A stretch of DNA of 64,000 nt from assembly GCA_009741485.1 (NCBI GenBank), contig CM019217.1, positions 49,465,153-49,529,152 of the forward strand, given 5' to 3'. The notes below the pieces were generated by a model that worked only from the letters and a program-made list of their open reading frames with translations, was not told the DNA's origin and did not search any database. The first letter of the stretch is position 1; each line of letters begins with the position of its first letter. Made by a program: the position numbers and the translations under genes. This document shows, one piece after another, positions 1-36,278 of the stretch. Source of the DNA: Malurus cyaneus samueli. Taxonomy: Eukaryota > Chordata > Aves > Passeriformes > Maluridae.

Positions 1-1426
1 CTCATTCTCTCCTCTCTGAACACAATTTCTGTATGCTGTTTTTCTACAATTCTCCTTTCTATCTTCTCTCATTAGGTTCTCATTTTTCTCATTCCACTTC
101 TTTTTTGCATTCAGTACACTGTTCACCAGTGTCAATTCTTTTGCTAGATCCTGTATCTCATCAATCTCCATTTCACTCCTGGCCTACTCAAAGACTCTTA
201 TTTTTTCAATACCATGTTCAGCACCATTTAGTGCACAATTCAGACACCATGTCTGCTCTTCCCCTTTGTAACGGGCACTTTGCCATCCTTAATACATGCA
301 AAAATATCACAGAGAGTGCAAAAAAAAGAGCTCTAATGACAGAGCTACACCATGAAACACGACAGTCAGTTGTCAGTCATGGGTAACTTGTAATATATAA
401 GGGCAATATACCCATCATACACACACATTATCCCATCCTTAACCTCCTCACCTCACTGATTTTCTGAGCAACACCTAAGCATGGAACGTCTTGCCTGTGC
501 TAGCAGGAGCTTTCATTACTACCAGAAACACCCTTGCTTAATGGACAGAGATCAACGGCAAGGGACAGCTAAAAACTTAGCTACTGCTACTACAAGGTGG
601 AGGCTAAAGAGATAGGCAAACTACCCTTACATACCTGTAATGGCAAGGTAACACTTACAGCAAATGAAACTATAGGCAGGAGTGTGTGTCTCCTTTGCAA
701 ATAGCAGCAAATATTAAGGAAGAATTCAGTTCTTTTCAAGGCTTCTTTTGACTACAGATTAAAATCCAGAGTCTGCTCAAATGTGGAGGCAATTTTTGAC
801 CTGCATCTGAGGGTCATTCCACATTTTCTACTATACTTGCACAATCATGGCTTCTCTAAGAAAATGCTACCAAACTTACATGACAAATCTGAGTGAATGT
901 AACAATTGTAGTTATAAAGCAATATCTCACTATGTTAATTAAGCAATTTTATTTCTAAGAAAAGCCACTTAGAGAACATGTTAGATACCTCACTGTAATT
1001 GTTAGTGTACTGGCAATGTAAAATAACTTGGATTTGTTATCAAAGGCTCTGTAACGGAGAGCTGTCAATACTCTCTTCAGCTAAATCTATCCTGCACAAA
1101 GGCATTATTGAAGGAATAGTCAAGGTTCCTCCATTCCTTCCCACCTTGTTTCTTAGAATGACTGCCTGCTACATTTTTGTAATCAATCTTGTGCAACAGC
1201 TAGGCTGTTTGCTTATCACTCAAATTCAAACTTGAAAGATAAATAGCCTGCTTTTCTTCTGATCCTTGTCCTTTGACTTACCTTGCTCAGACAGACAATT
1301 GTTAAAATTTCCATCAGTACAGCTATATGAATCATTTCACCCAAACAATCCATGTCTTTAAAGGGCAGACAGGGAGATAAAACAACCAAATTTTATCTCA
1401 GGCAATGAGAACCACTGTTGTTGTCT

Positions 1427-1465
1427 ACTGGGAATAAGAATAATATAACTGGGAATAAGAATAAT
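1427..1465. repeat. 21-bp tandem duplication
   Basis: The sequence ACTGGGAATAAGAATAAT occurs at 1427-1444 and again at 1448-1465, a period of 21 bp with two copies. It lies in intron 1. Confidence 0.9.
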
Positions 1466-2653
1466 GTGAATGTAATAGAAATCTGACAACAGCACATAAA
1501 ATAATAGCAATGTACAATCTGAAGGAAAGTAGCAATTTGAAGGAATAATTCCAGGCTAGGAGGAGATGCCTTAGGAGTCTCACAAGCATGTGAAAATGAT
1601 TATTTGTTTATGGATTTTCACTTACTACAAGTCAAGATAATCAAACATTTGGGCAGTACTTGGCAGCCCACACAAAAGCCAGCTCAATTTGAAAGACAAG
1701 GTACATGACTGCAAACTTGACTTCATTACCAAGTTGTACTTGCTCTTTGGAGGAGAAGGGAGCTAGGTGGTAGAGAGCAACAATCCAACTTATGTATATT
1801 TTCTTGAAAACTGCTAAAATAAAACTATTTTATAACGTGTAATACAAAAGCACCAGTTTAGCTGAAATAAAATAACAACAGGCACGTGAAAGATAGGGGA
1901 ATTAATTATTACCCTGTGGAGAGAAAATACTAAGTCCAATAAAATCAATAAAAATTGAACAATCTTGAAATTCTAGATATGGAAACTGATGATTCAGAAT
2001 GGAAGCTGTTTTTAGATCACCCCTTGTTTCTGACAGCATTTAGATGTTTTACAATATAAGGGCAGTTATCATGTCTACTAGAGGATGGGTAGCACTATTA
2101 TGACCAACGTTAGATTTATCACATATTTTATGGTTAACTACAAACAGGGTTACCTTTGCTAAAACAAACCTCTGTTCTGTAATTACTTATCTGTTAAGTA
2201 TAAAATTTCCAAAAAGTAAGACTACCTTGAATGAAATTTTTGTGCCACAACAGGTAAATATGGATGCAGAAGATTCTTGCACAAATTCTTATCAGGAACA
2301 TTATCTTATGAATTATTGTTATTGTCTCATGGCTAATGTCTGTACCTAAAAATCTTGGGCAAGTCTGCCAAGAACCTAGGTGTGTACTGTAACAATTAAT
2401 ACATATCACATCTTCCTTCATTTGAAATGAATACTAATCTTTCAATTGCAGTAAACACAATATATTCATGAAAAAAATGGAGAAATTTTCTATCTCCCTT
2501 GTTCCTTCTATCTTTAAGAGAGATCAAAAGACAGAAAACAAGAGTTGCTTTTCTATTACCATCTATCTTGATGCTTTCTCTCTTGTTGCTTTTGTTCCCT
2601 AAGCTTTTATATTGTAATTATTTATGAGTAAACTTTTTGCATGTTCTTCTAAG

Positions 2654-2731
2654 GCTACCAGCAAACATGAACTGCCGACACAGTTATGGGGTAGCAAGAA
2701 GACTGATATCCTACAAGGGAACACTGGGAAG
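2654..2731 (+). other. Candidate cassette exon in TACR3 intron 1 (speculative)
   Basis: Seen directly: a pyrimidine-containing acceptor (TTGCATGTTCTTCTAAG, AG at 2652-2653) and a good donor (AAG then GTAAATGAG, GT at 2732-2733) bound a 78-bp segment. Taken in the phase of the exon 1 to exon 2 junction, the segment has no stop and ends in AG, so it would join exon 2 without shifting frame. It would insert 26 residues (starting LPANMNC, ending KGTLG) exactly inside the DRY motif, which should disrupt G-protein coupling. No transcript support is available, and chance is a real alternative: roughly one in three segments has the right length and many 25-codon stretches are open. Confidence 0.15.
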
Positions 2732-3171
2732 GTAAATGAGGGGTTTTCTTCCTCTGTGCATCTATTCCCCTGGTGCTTTTACTAGTTCTAAACTGGCTGT
2801 TCTCTCAGTCTCTGCAGGAACCAGTTGCTCTGGGGTTCTTTGGCAGACAGTCTGTAGTTGGTCTCTCTCAACTGAAATAAATGCATGTGGACGTAGTTCT
2901 TGTAGCCCTGGGACAGATGACTAATAATTCTGACAGCTTGGTTAATTTTTTAATTAGAAATAAATGCTTTATGACCTAGCAGATTAACAGAGGATCCAGC
3001 TACACTTCTTTTCAATCAGGCTGTACAGTAACAGAATGGTCTAACTCTTAGCAAAATGGCTGCTGTACTGATATACATACAATTAACTGGCTGCAAAATA
3101 ATACCCAATGAACCTTCTTTTCCTTTCAGCACTGCCTTCATTGGAGCTGAACCACCCAAGGAGCACAATGA

Positions 3172-27028
<23,857 letters not shown>

Positions 27029-27311
27029 ATATCTTGCGTTGCAACATACACTGGAATATGCTCTCCCCTACTTTGGGACTTGATATTCATACCACAGCAA
27101 AGCAAAGCAGACTCCACTGACAATCCTAGCTCTAAATATTGTGAGACTTTTGGGAATCTCTTACTTTTTTTTTTTTTATTATTATTTTGGAGAGAAAGAC
27201 GAATTTGAATGCCAATGTATGCCTCAGTCTAAAAGCACAGTTGCACCTTATACACAACATTTGTAGGGACTATCCAAAATGAACCAATGGCATAACAATC
27301 TTTGTTTCAGT

Positions 27312-27360
27312 TGTATCTGACATTTATGTATCAGTCTGTATCTGGCATTTATGTTTGACT
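27312..27360. repeat. 25-bp imperfect tandem duplication in the 3' UTR
   Basis: TGTATCTGACATTTATGT at 27312 recurs as TGTATCTGGCATTTATGT at 27337, giving a period of 25 bp and two copies. Confidence 0.85.
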
Positions 27361-28093
27361 TACTGAAATGTAACAGGCTTCTCTACTTATTGAAGCAGAA
27401 ATGTACAATGTTTTCCATTATGAGCGTATTAATTCCACAGTAACAAAATTACATGAGATTTGATTATAAAAATGCATTTATAATGAACACCTAATGAGCC
27501 CTAAGTCTATTAAGCTGTTTTACAATTTAGCCCCATTCCCAGACAAACAGATGATATTAAGTTCACGTGAATGCAGTTCAGCTCTGTCTGCAACAGTGCA
27601 ATTTTGCAAATATGTAAGAGAAAAGGAGAACATGAACAAGAGACTAAGTTAAATTCTACCAAAGTCTGCATATTAGGAAACACTGGAGTTTAATGGGATC
27701 TGTACTTCCAGGAGAATATGTTACTTCGATGAATGTCTCATAGCTTTGTATCTTAGTACTGAGGGTGAGGTCTGTCTCCAGTGATCTTAACAGAATCTTT
27801 CTGATTGATTTTAGAAAGGTCAAAAGATTTTAAACTGGAGATTCACATATTAAAAAAAAACACCACTGTGGCAATGGACTCTCCTCTGCAGAAGATAAAG
27901 TAACAAGATCCACAATGAAAAATTTCCACTGGAAAAAAAAATATTTGGGCTCTTCACAAATTTTCCATAGCATGATGCATAAAATACTCCTGTGGCTGCA
28001 TCTGAAAATATGCTAGGCATTCTTACACAGACATGCTCCCACTGAAATCAGAAAAATCCACTGACCATCATTATTGCAGAGAAAGGTGAATGC

Positions 28094-28099
28094 AATAAA
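28094..28099 (+). promoter_or_regulatory. Candidate TACR3 poly(A) signal 1 (AATAAA)
   Basis: Canonical AATAAA about 1.07 kb after the stop codon. It is a plausible proximal cleavage signal, with no strong GU-rich stretch immediately downstream. Confidence 0.3.
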
Positions 28100-28174
28100 A
28101 AAGGGACCAGAGAGCAGCCTTTGTTTTAGTTATGTAACTGTGTCAGTTGCATGAATGTTTGTTGTCAAACAGTT

Positions 28175-28180
28175 AATAAA
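28175..28180 (+). promoter_or_regulatory. Candidate TACR3 poly(A) signal 2 (AATAAA)
   Basis: Canonical AATAAA followed within about 15-30 bases by a GT-rich stretch (GAGTGTGAATGTCTTCCTG), the layout of a usual cleavage and polyadenylation site. It is the better of the two proximal candidates. Confidence 0.4.
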
Positions 28181-30157
28181 AACAGAAGCAAAAGAGTGTG
28201 AATGTCTTCCTGAGTTAGCCAAACCAGCACAGGGCAGTGTATATCTGGCTGAACCCAACACAGTACCAAAGCTGAGCAACTGATAAAGAGAAGTTTGAAG
28301 AGAGAAAGGCTTGAGCTGGCTTTAGTCCACATTCCTTCCCAAGGACTGGGAATGACCAGCATTGTGACAGAGAGTATATGATAAAAGACTAGTTAAAATA
28401 GAATCACGTTTGTATTGTGATTCATGTCTATAGTCAATTGTTATGTCCTGTTAAGTGTAACTTGTATAGTGATTTCAGTGCACTGTGGTATCACTTACTA
28501 AATCAAAATCCTGCATAAGGTAAAATATTCTCAAACACATAAACCTGATACATTAAATTCTCCATGTGTGAAATAACTAAAGAACTTGGTCATAAAGTAT
28601 TGCACTCTTATAAAAATGCATCACAATTCCCAACTCACTCTTTTCCTATCTACGGCCTGATCTTAAATCCACTGAAGCAAAAGAGCTCCATTCATTAATG
28701 ACTTTCCTTTCAATTGTCAGTCCATGCTTTTCAACAGTCTGGTTCTCTAAAAAAACAGCTATTTTCCATGATATCATTGCTGTACTCTCACTTTTCCACT
28801 TTTTTTAAAGTGTGTAGTAATCCAGCATATATCAGGCAACATCTATAAAATACTTCTAAATCTTTTCTCCTGAAATATTCTGTTTTAAGAACTTAAAAAT
28901 CTTCACAGATTTTGAGTTGAGAAGATCCAGGATAGCCACATACAAACAAAAAAAAGACCCTAAGTATATTAACCTGATGGTGATACACTACAAACACATG
29001 TTGTGAAGTCCTCTGCCTGCTCACGTAAAACTTCTGAGAAACACACACAGAGAAAATGTATACTTGTTAAATAAATTGTCTTTTCTAATGATGGCTATAA
29101 CAAAATCAGTGTTGGCAATTTTATTGTTTTCAAATGTATACATTTTAAAATGTTGTACAGAAAGATACATCATAAATGTATAAAACATCTTCATGTAACT
29201 TTTATGATTCTTCATTGACAAATATCAAGAAACCAATGGTGGCTTCCTCTCACTCATATCACTAGTGAAACAATTTCACTTTGTTTTATGATATGACCTC
29301 CTGTACAACTAATCCATTGATAATCTTGTTACATTATAGTGGGCTAGACATGTCAAAAACACCCTCACTATTCCTGTAGGTCTCCTCTGAAGTTACAGGA
29401 TATTCCTCTATAACGAATAAAGAAATCTGTGCCTGGAATCACAGCATTGCTTCAACAAAACATTACAGTAACATATGGTGCAAATCAATCTCTGTGTCTC
29501 AGCCCCCAAGAACATGCAGGGTTAGAGTCAAACAAGCAGCACAGCAAATGCTGTGACTCACAGCAGCTTCCATATGAATTACTGTTTTGGAACAAACATT
29601 TTCAGCAAGTGTCCTGGTCATTATAACATCCCTTATAGGCCTCCTGACACCCCCCCACTGTGTGTAGAGGAGGGAAAAAAACAGGTCATCCTCAGTTTGT
29701 GTCAATAAGACTGTTCAAAGTAGTAGCCTGCATGCAGAGCATGTGCTTCTGTGTGATTGTTGGTGCAGCACTGTGGCAGTCTCGTGTCTGCAACCTTCAA
29801 TTCACATTTTTTAATTTGGCAAGGGGTGAGTTAAGAAAAACAGACAACAGAGTTCTGTTCTTACTGAGAAAGGCACAACAATAATTCAAAACAGCTACAA
29901 TTAAACAGCATCAGGAAAGGTCTCTTAATCTTGAAAATCTTCTGAAACATGTTAGTCCTTCTCAGTATGAGTTTCTAGTACTTCAGCCCAGGCTCCTACT
30001 GGACTAAGTCTCTAGAACATGTATGTGATGATGAGATTGCACTGCTCCCCAAACAGCCATATTGCAGGGAGATTCCCTTGGTGGAGGTTTAACTTTCACA
30101 TTGCCAGAAACAGAATGTTCAGCATCAGATTACTCTGTTCTTCCTGTGACATTGGCT

Positions 30158-30169
30158 NNNNNNNNNNNN
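30158..30169. other. Assembly gap (12 N)
   Basis: Twelve N, immediately followed by G-rich sequence (CACCGGGGGTGTGGTGGGCC), a context that often causes sequencing drop-out. Confidence 0.99.
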
Positions 30170-30227
30170 AACTCACCGGGGGTGTGGTGGGCCTGGAGCA
30201 ACCTTGGTCAATGTTGACCTTCAACGA

Positions 30228-30275
30228 ACCCAAAAAACCACAAAAAAACCCAAAAAAAACCACCACCAAAAAAGC
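30228..30275. repeat. A-rich CCAAAAAA-like low-complexity stretch
   Basis: Alternating CC and CCC with runs of five to eight A over about 50 bp, followed by ACCACCACC. It is degenerate simple sequence. Confidence 0.8.
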
Positions 30276-30373
30276 TAAATATGCCTACTTAAAAAATACC
30301 CCTCCCCCTCATTTCTTGTCTCAAATACTTGTGGTGGTGCATTCGCCTTCCCACACTTCTTGGAACCACTCTG

Positions 30374-30381
30374 TGACGTCA
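30374..30381. promoter_or_regulatory. CRE-type palindrome TGACGTCA
   Basis: A full consensus cAMP-response element (CREB/ATF site) is visible. It contains a CpG in an otherwise CpG-poor intergenic stretch. A single 8-bp match has no functional support and may be chance. Confidence 0.2.
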
Positions 30382-33239
30382 GGAATTCCTACTGAGCCTT
30401 GGCTTTTGTGTGATGAGTTGGGTTGACAAGCTTCCCTTGACCATTTAGGAACTCTTGCATGATTAAGCTTCATCCCTGAGATGAAGGACAAGAGCACAGC
30501 CAGTCCCCCATTTAGAGCCTGGGACTTTCCCTACCTAAACCATAGTCCGAGGGGAATGATACCATTGCAGCTGGAGTTTTGCAAACAATTCAAAATTATA
30601 TTGAAAACTATTTGTAATTGTTTTGGAAACTCCAGTGATTACTGGTCTGAGGAGGGGAATTTTGCAGATTAAACCTTGCTACCCTGTAAATAGGGGTCCT
30701 AAGTGAGGCCCTTTAAGTGTCCCTAGACTTCAGTGGGATGCGCTAGAATCTCCCTTTGAGCGGGACGGCTCTTGGAGCTTGCAAACTCTCATGTTTGTGG
30801 GAAAGCTGATGACAAGGCATAGGTTGATAAAGTATCACTCCTTGAGCCGCAACCCTCACCCACTGAGAAAAGCCAAGGCACTCAACACTGGTATTTGACT
30901 GAAATCAAAGGGATTTTTTCACAGCTACCTTTTTACACAATTCTTTGTGTTCGTATGCGTGCATGTGGGTGGACTGATCTAAATATTCTGCAACAAGTAC
31001 GACATAAACACTGACATCTCAGAGCTATAATTAAGTAACTGCTGCAATCATAGTCAATTTTATTGAATCTCTTAATCAATTGACTAATTCAGCATTTATA
31101 AAGTGCTACTTAAATCCTTTAAGTGTAAAACATTGATCACATCTAAGATTAAGTTTGGCAATGGGGTCCACTCTGAACAGTGTGACTCTATGGGGAGTCA
31201 CTTCCTCACCCTTTACATCTTTGTCACCCACATCCCTGGTCTCCATGCAAATCATTCTAAAGTGATTTTAAACCAATTTGCCCTTGTCTGCTTCATTTAC
31301 ATAGTAAATAATAGAGCAAACCCTGTCACTGAACTTTGCTGCACTTTGACAAATTTATGTTAAAACTTACTTTTGTCAATATCTTTGCCAGTGATTCTTC
31401 AAGCTGCCTACACCACTCAATTGTGAAAAATTGGCATAGTCAGCAGAATACTACATCAGGATTTACAACAGTCTTCCACACAAAAGCATGATCTTGAGAG
31501 GGAGAATGAGCTCCAAGCAAGCTCGGGGCACTCAGACAAGATGCATTCAGTAGATTGCATCCTGAATCTCTTGGGCAGGAATCCCTTGACAGCCTTCTTT
31601 CCAGTCCACTTAAGATACGTTGCCAAGTTTGGGAGGCATTGGCAGACCTGCACAGTGTGAGCTATTTGCAGCATGTTTACATCTGGTAATTAAATACATC
31701 ACCGAGGAAGGTCACTGATCAATACCAATACATATTTTCAAAATAACAGACAGAACGAATATTAAAAAGAGCAAAACAGGCTTTAGAAGTTGGCACTTTT
31801 TTACCTAAATAAAAACATTCCAGTGTTGTGGATGTGGATGTTTCTACTTTAATATTGGTGAATTTCTTTCACACCGGTGAAGAAGAATCTATTTCACTGA
31901 TACAAATTTCAAAACCTTTCAGGCTGTGCCCACCAGGAACTACAGAATTTAGATGAACTCTTGTTCCTGTTGCATTTATTTCAAGGCTTTTGAAGTGCCT
32001 ATTTCAAATAGAAATTTAAGTCTGCTGAACTTAGTCCTCTAATTTGAGTTTAAATTTAGAGTCCCAAATATTACTGGACATTTGTTAAGGAATATTGCTA
32101 CTCATATGCTGCACATATTGCTATAAAAGATGCAGGAGACACTGCTAAGGATACACCACTGTTTACAAATGCCATGTGAGCTCCCTGTATTAAATAACAC
32201 ATTCAGTTCAATTTGTGTCTTCATATTCATGAGCAGATTCAAGTAGTTCTATGTTCATAATTCAAAATGATCTGTTCAGACCAAAGATAATTCTTTATCA
32301 GTCTGTGAGCAGTTGCTGCAGGTATTTAAATACAAATTGTATTTGGATGGGTTCGTATATCACATGAGACACGGTTACTGGCTAACTGAAGCACCTCTCT
32401 CCCATCTATAAAACTGAAACATGCATATTGTATTATAACTGGAATCAGATTTCCCAAAGCAAAGGGAAATTTGTAAGCATTTGTAATCTTACAAGTACCA
32501 AACATGCCTGTTACGAGTACTCTCTAACATAGCCTCTGGCATCACTGTTGCTAAGTTTCACAGCAATAAGTTTTTCACTGCAATATTTGTGATGTAAACA
32601 GAAAATGCAATACAAGGAACAGTTGCATGAATTGTATTTCCCAAGTACAGTTACTATGAAAACTCATGTTGCCCAGCTTGCTTGGATTTACATGCTTCAG
32701 ATTTAAAAAACCAACCAACCAACTAATAATTTAAGCAGTAGGCATTCACCATTAAATCCTACAAATCTGCCAACATTTTAAAAGAGCTCCTCTACAACAT
32801 TGCCCACAAATTCATATGCAAATGAGAGTAACAATAAATAAAGTCTGTAGATAGTACACACACCAAAACTTCAGGCAAGCTCCTCCCTGAATGCAAGAAA
32901 AAACTTCCTGGACAGCATCGCAAGATTTGCAGGCATTGTGCCAGATGAGGGCTGACCAAGGACAGGGAAAAGTTCCAGTTCCAAAGGATTTCAGAGAGCA
33001 GTCTATCCAGCAGCTCTTTCCTGTTCACAGTACTGAAATCTGCATCTTGTATGAGAACTGAAGAACTTACAGTAGCCAGCAATGCCTCCAAGATCAAAGA
33101 TACAGGCTTGGCCTCGACCTGAAACTACTCAATAGGGCTTTACATAAGACAAAGTAAGCTTTCTTTCAGAAATGTGTTCTAATACATTCACAGCCTTCAT
33201 TCATTTGGTTGAGTTTGGAACTTTAAAAACATTTCGATA

Positions 33240-33310
33240 AATCCGGGACCAAGAAGGGATGGGCCATGTGAGGTGACCCACCTGGAGCAGTTCTCAAGGG
33301 GACTGGCAAT
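33240..33310. repeat. Possible diverged avian interspersed repeat fragment
   Basis: The phrase GTGAGGTGACCCACCTGGAG followed by CAGTTCTCAAGGGGACTG resembles a motif I recall in avian dispersed repeats (GACCCACGCTGGAGCAGTTC type). The resemblance is from memory, covers only about 40 bp, and the surrounding sequence does not extend it clearly. Confidence 0.2.
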
Positions 33311-36068
33311 TTCAACAAGGCAGAAAGGAGGTGATCACAGAAGCATTATGATCTTCACTTCTCATCCCATCCACACCCTGCACCACACCACCCTCATGGC
33401 TATTAAGTCATGCCATTACTGTCAAATAGCTAGGCTACTGTGTGTGGGGTACAGGACCAGTACTAACAGAGAAAAGACCCAGCAGCCAAACAGCTTGCCC
33501 CTGAGCCCAAAACTACTTTTCATAGCTTGTTACACATATAATTACCCTAAAACTAATAGGCTGTAGAGACACTTCAGAGCCAGCAGCCAAGCAGATGTAC
33601 AAAAAATAGCAGAAACATACCAACACAGAACTTTGCGAGGGCTAAAATTTACCTTGAAATTACCCTACTACTAAATTACCACAGATAAATTTGTCCATGC
33701 TGGCATTTGGCTGGACCATTTCTACTATCCTTAATCACACACACTTCACTCACAGTACATGTAGTTACCTCCACACTGCAAAGCAATTATTGTCCTAATG
33801 TGTATCAAGGAAAAAAAAAAATCAGTCTATCTGCCAAGCTCTCAAAAAACTCATCCCACACCCTACCCACCTCCCATCTTACTGCCGTAACAAGATCTTT
33901 GGTAACCTCTCCTTGTTTCAACCCAAGAGAAGCCTGACCATGAGGAACTGTGGTGCTGGACAAGTTTCCCAGCACTGCTGCATTGCTGCAAGCTCTGACA
34001 CGGAGCTCCATACGGCCACAATGAAAACCAGGGTGGGTGTTTCACACAAGTTCTTTGAAAAATAACTAATAATGCACACATATACAAAGTTCCAGGAGAG
34101 GAGAAAGACCCTGAAAGAAATCTACAAGATTCATCCACAGGAAAGAAGTGTATGATTTCTCAAAGCACCTTTGCCTCTAAGCAGTGGCTCTGGGGCCCAT
34201 TTACAGAGCTCAGATCCTCATAAGGATTTTCTAGTGATATAATAAACACGCAACAGGAACTCAGAAATAAGTCTTTGGGACAATCAAATAGCTGAATGCT
34301 AATAATCTCCCTACCTTCCTCCACTGGCAGGTATTTCAACAGAAACCCACACAGAGATGTCAGACGTTCATATGATAGAGGAAAGTGTGCTAATCATACA
34401 AGTTTGATCTACAGCTTTGTGGGGATTGGGTCACCATTTGCTTAATCAATGTAATGTGGTCTTCAGCCCAAAATGCATGTTCCTGTTCTACTAAAAAAAA
34501 TTGGCCTGGGAACTAATAATTGCATAAGGGCCTTTAATCTTCTGAGGCCTCTGAGGAGGTGACAAAGGACCTTGGAATTCAGGTACCAAAATACTCAGGA
34601 GCCCTTGGCTTTAGGGGTAATTGAAAACAGAAAAAAAAATTAAATTCTTCTTACACAGGGCACCCTGTATTTCTGGATAGATTAGAATAGTTTTAATTGA
34701 AAAAGCCCTGCTGATATTATTCTGTCTTTCCAATCACTGAGAAAGCTCTTAATTATTAAGGTCAAACACTAAATTAACTTTGCTAAGGCGATAGAGTACA
34801 TATCAGGGCTGTTAATTCTTCAAGGTCCACAGTTCCTGCCTGAACCTAAAGGTAGAGAAAAATGGAACAGAATAGATTAGAAAGAAAAGCTGTATTTTGC
34901 CTGACAGATATGAATTTGAAATTTTGAAAAGCATTGTCTCTGGAGTGATGTTCACTAGTATTAGGGAACACCAGAGGCAGCAATTCTAACATACAGCTCA
35001 GGCCACGGAAGAAGGATCCTGCACACTGATGTTCTGCAGAGCACTAAATCATGAGGCAAAGAGCCATGAACCTCACCTGGAGATACCTGGCAGAGACCCA
35101 GTCAGCACACTAGTCCAGATGTATTAGTGCTAGTGAATCTCAAGCCCTTCTCCCAGTTTGTACAATGCCTTTTTTCTCATTTTTTTTAATGTGATATAGT
35201 TTCTTCTGAAACTGAGAAGAAACTTCATCTGCTATCTCTTCATGGGGCATATTTAATCAGACTGAAGAGGAAGGCACAAAATTCTGTTGTCTATGCTGGG
35301 ATTACAACACCAATCAACCTCCAAAGAAGCAGCACAACTATCCTGAGAGCAGCTGACACTTTTAACAACTGAGCATCAGCTAGATGCTTTTAAAAATCCA
35401 GGACTCTGTACACAAATTAAATTAGCATATGTAAGTAACTTGTTATCACAAGTTATTGATGCATGGGGTCAGACTTGATGATATGATTAATTAAAAGTGA
35501 TTTTGCTCTCTTCTTAGCTTGGCTGAATGCTTCACAAAATCACACTACTGCAGTGTAAGACACTGATGAAATTCTACCCCTTGAAAACATTTGGAGTTGC
35601 CTGTCTTTCTTCAGATTAAATAGTGTTAGAGCTGTCAGTTTCATCATCAGCTTCTGCCTATATACGTCAATTCCACTCTTTCTCTCCTGCTCCTGTAGTT
35701 GACTATTATGTGTACCCTGTACTGGAAATCGAATTGCTGTGACCTCCATTAGAAGAGTGTGTTTGAGTTAGGCAACTAAAGCTGAGAAACATAAGTCTCC
35801 AGTTCTTCCTCCTCTTTTGTTATAAGGCTTGTCCCAAATTCTGTAGATAGAAGGGGGATAACTTGGTTTGCTCATAATCTTAAAGGTGAGAATTGCAGAA
35901 AATACTTTGATACTCAACAAGAAAAAAACATTATTCTGTAACACAAACTCAAAGCACAAATGGCATCTCATGGTTATAGTATGTATTGTGCCCATAAATA
36001 ATTAATATAAATGCTTTTAAATAACACCCCTAGGAACAGCGATTATTTCTTTTATTTGAAAGAATTTC

Positions 36069-36082
36069 GGGGGGGGGGGGGG
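36069..36082 (+). repeat. Poly-G run (14 G)
   Basis: Fourteen consecutive G on the + strand, 178 bp before a longer run. It is capable of G-quadruplex formation, and its length may be unreliable in the assembly. Confidence 0.9.
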
Positions 36083-36259
36083 CAGAAGAGAAGAGATATT
36101 GTGAAAAGTTATAGAAAAGAAGAAAAAAATGTTTATTTATCTTATCTACCTTGAGTGAAAGCAGGCAGTCTCTTAAGTTATACAAATCATTAAATGAATG
36201 TTTTAAAGCTCAGCTTTTCCTCAATGAACACACCAGAAAGCTTTTACTGAAAATAAATT

Positions 36260-36278
36260 GGGGGGGGGGGGGGGGGGG
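36260..36278 (+). repeat. Poly-G run (19 G)
   Basis: Nineteen consecutive G on the + strand followed by AGAAGG. It has the same orientation as the run at 36069 and is G-quadruplex capable. Confidence 0.9.

Larger units (their letters stand above)
27029..28200 (+). other. TACR3: TACR3 3' untranslated region (end inferred)
   Basis: AT-rich sequence follows the TACR3 stop and lacks open frames continuing the receptor. It contains a 13-T run at 27165-27177 followed by ATT repeats, a 25-bp imperfect tandem duplication at 27312-27360, and scattered ATTTA-like AU motifs. The right boundary is a guess based on the candidate poly(A) signals at 28094 and 28175. A longer 3' UTR ending at a later AATAAA (for example 29416) cannot be excluded without transcript data. 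Confidence 0.6.

Noticed and set aside
30175..30235. Possible LTR start (GGTGTGGTGGGCC resembles the opening of some avian LTRs)
   Set aside because: Only about 10 bp resemble it, no matching second LTR, primer-binding site or internal region was found, and the left side is lost in a gap.
30019..30426. 135-codon open frame on the + strand
   Set aside because: It runs through the 12-N gap and a CCAAAAAA low-complexity stretch, so the frame across the gap is meaningless.
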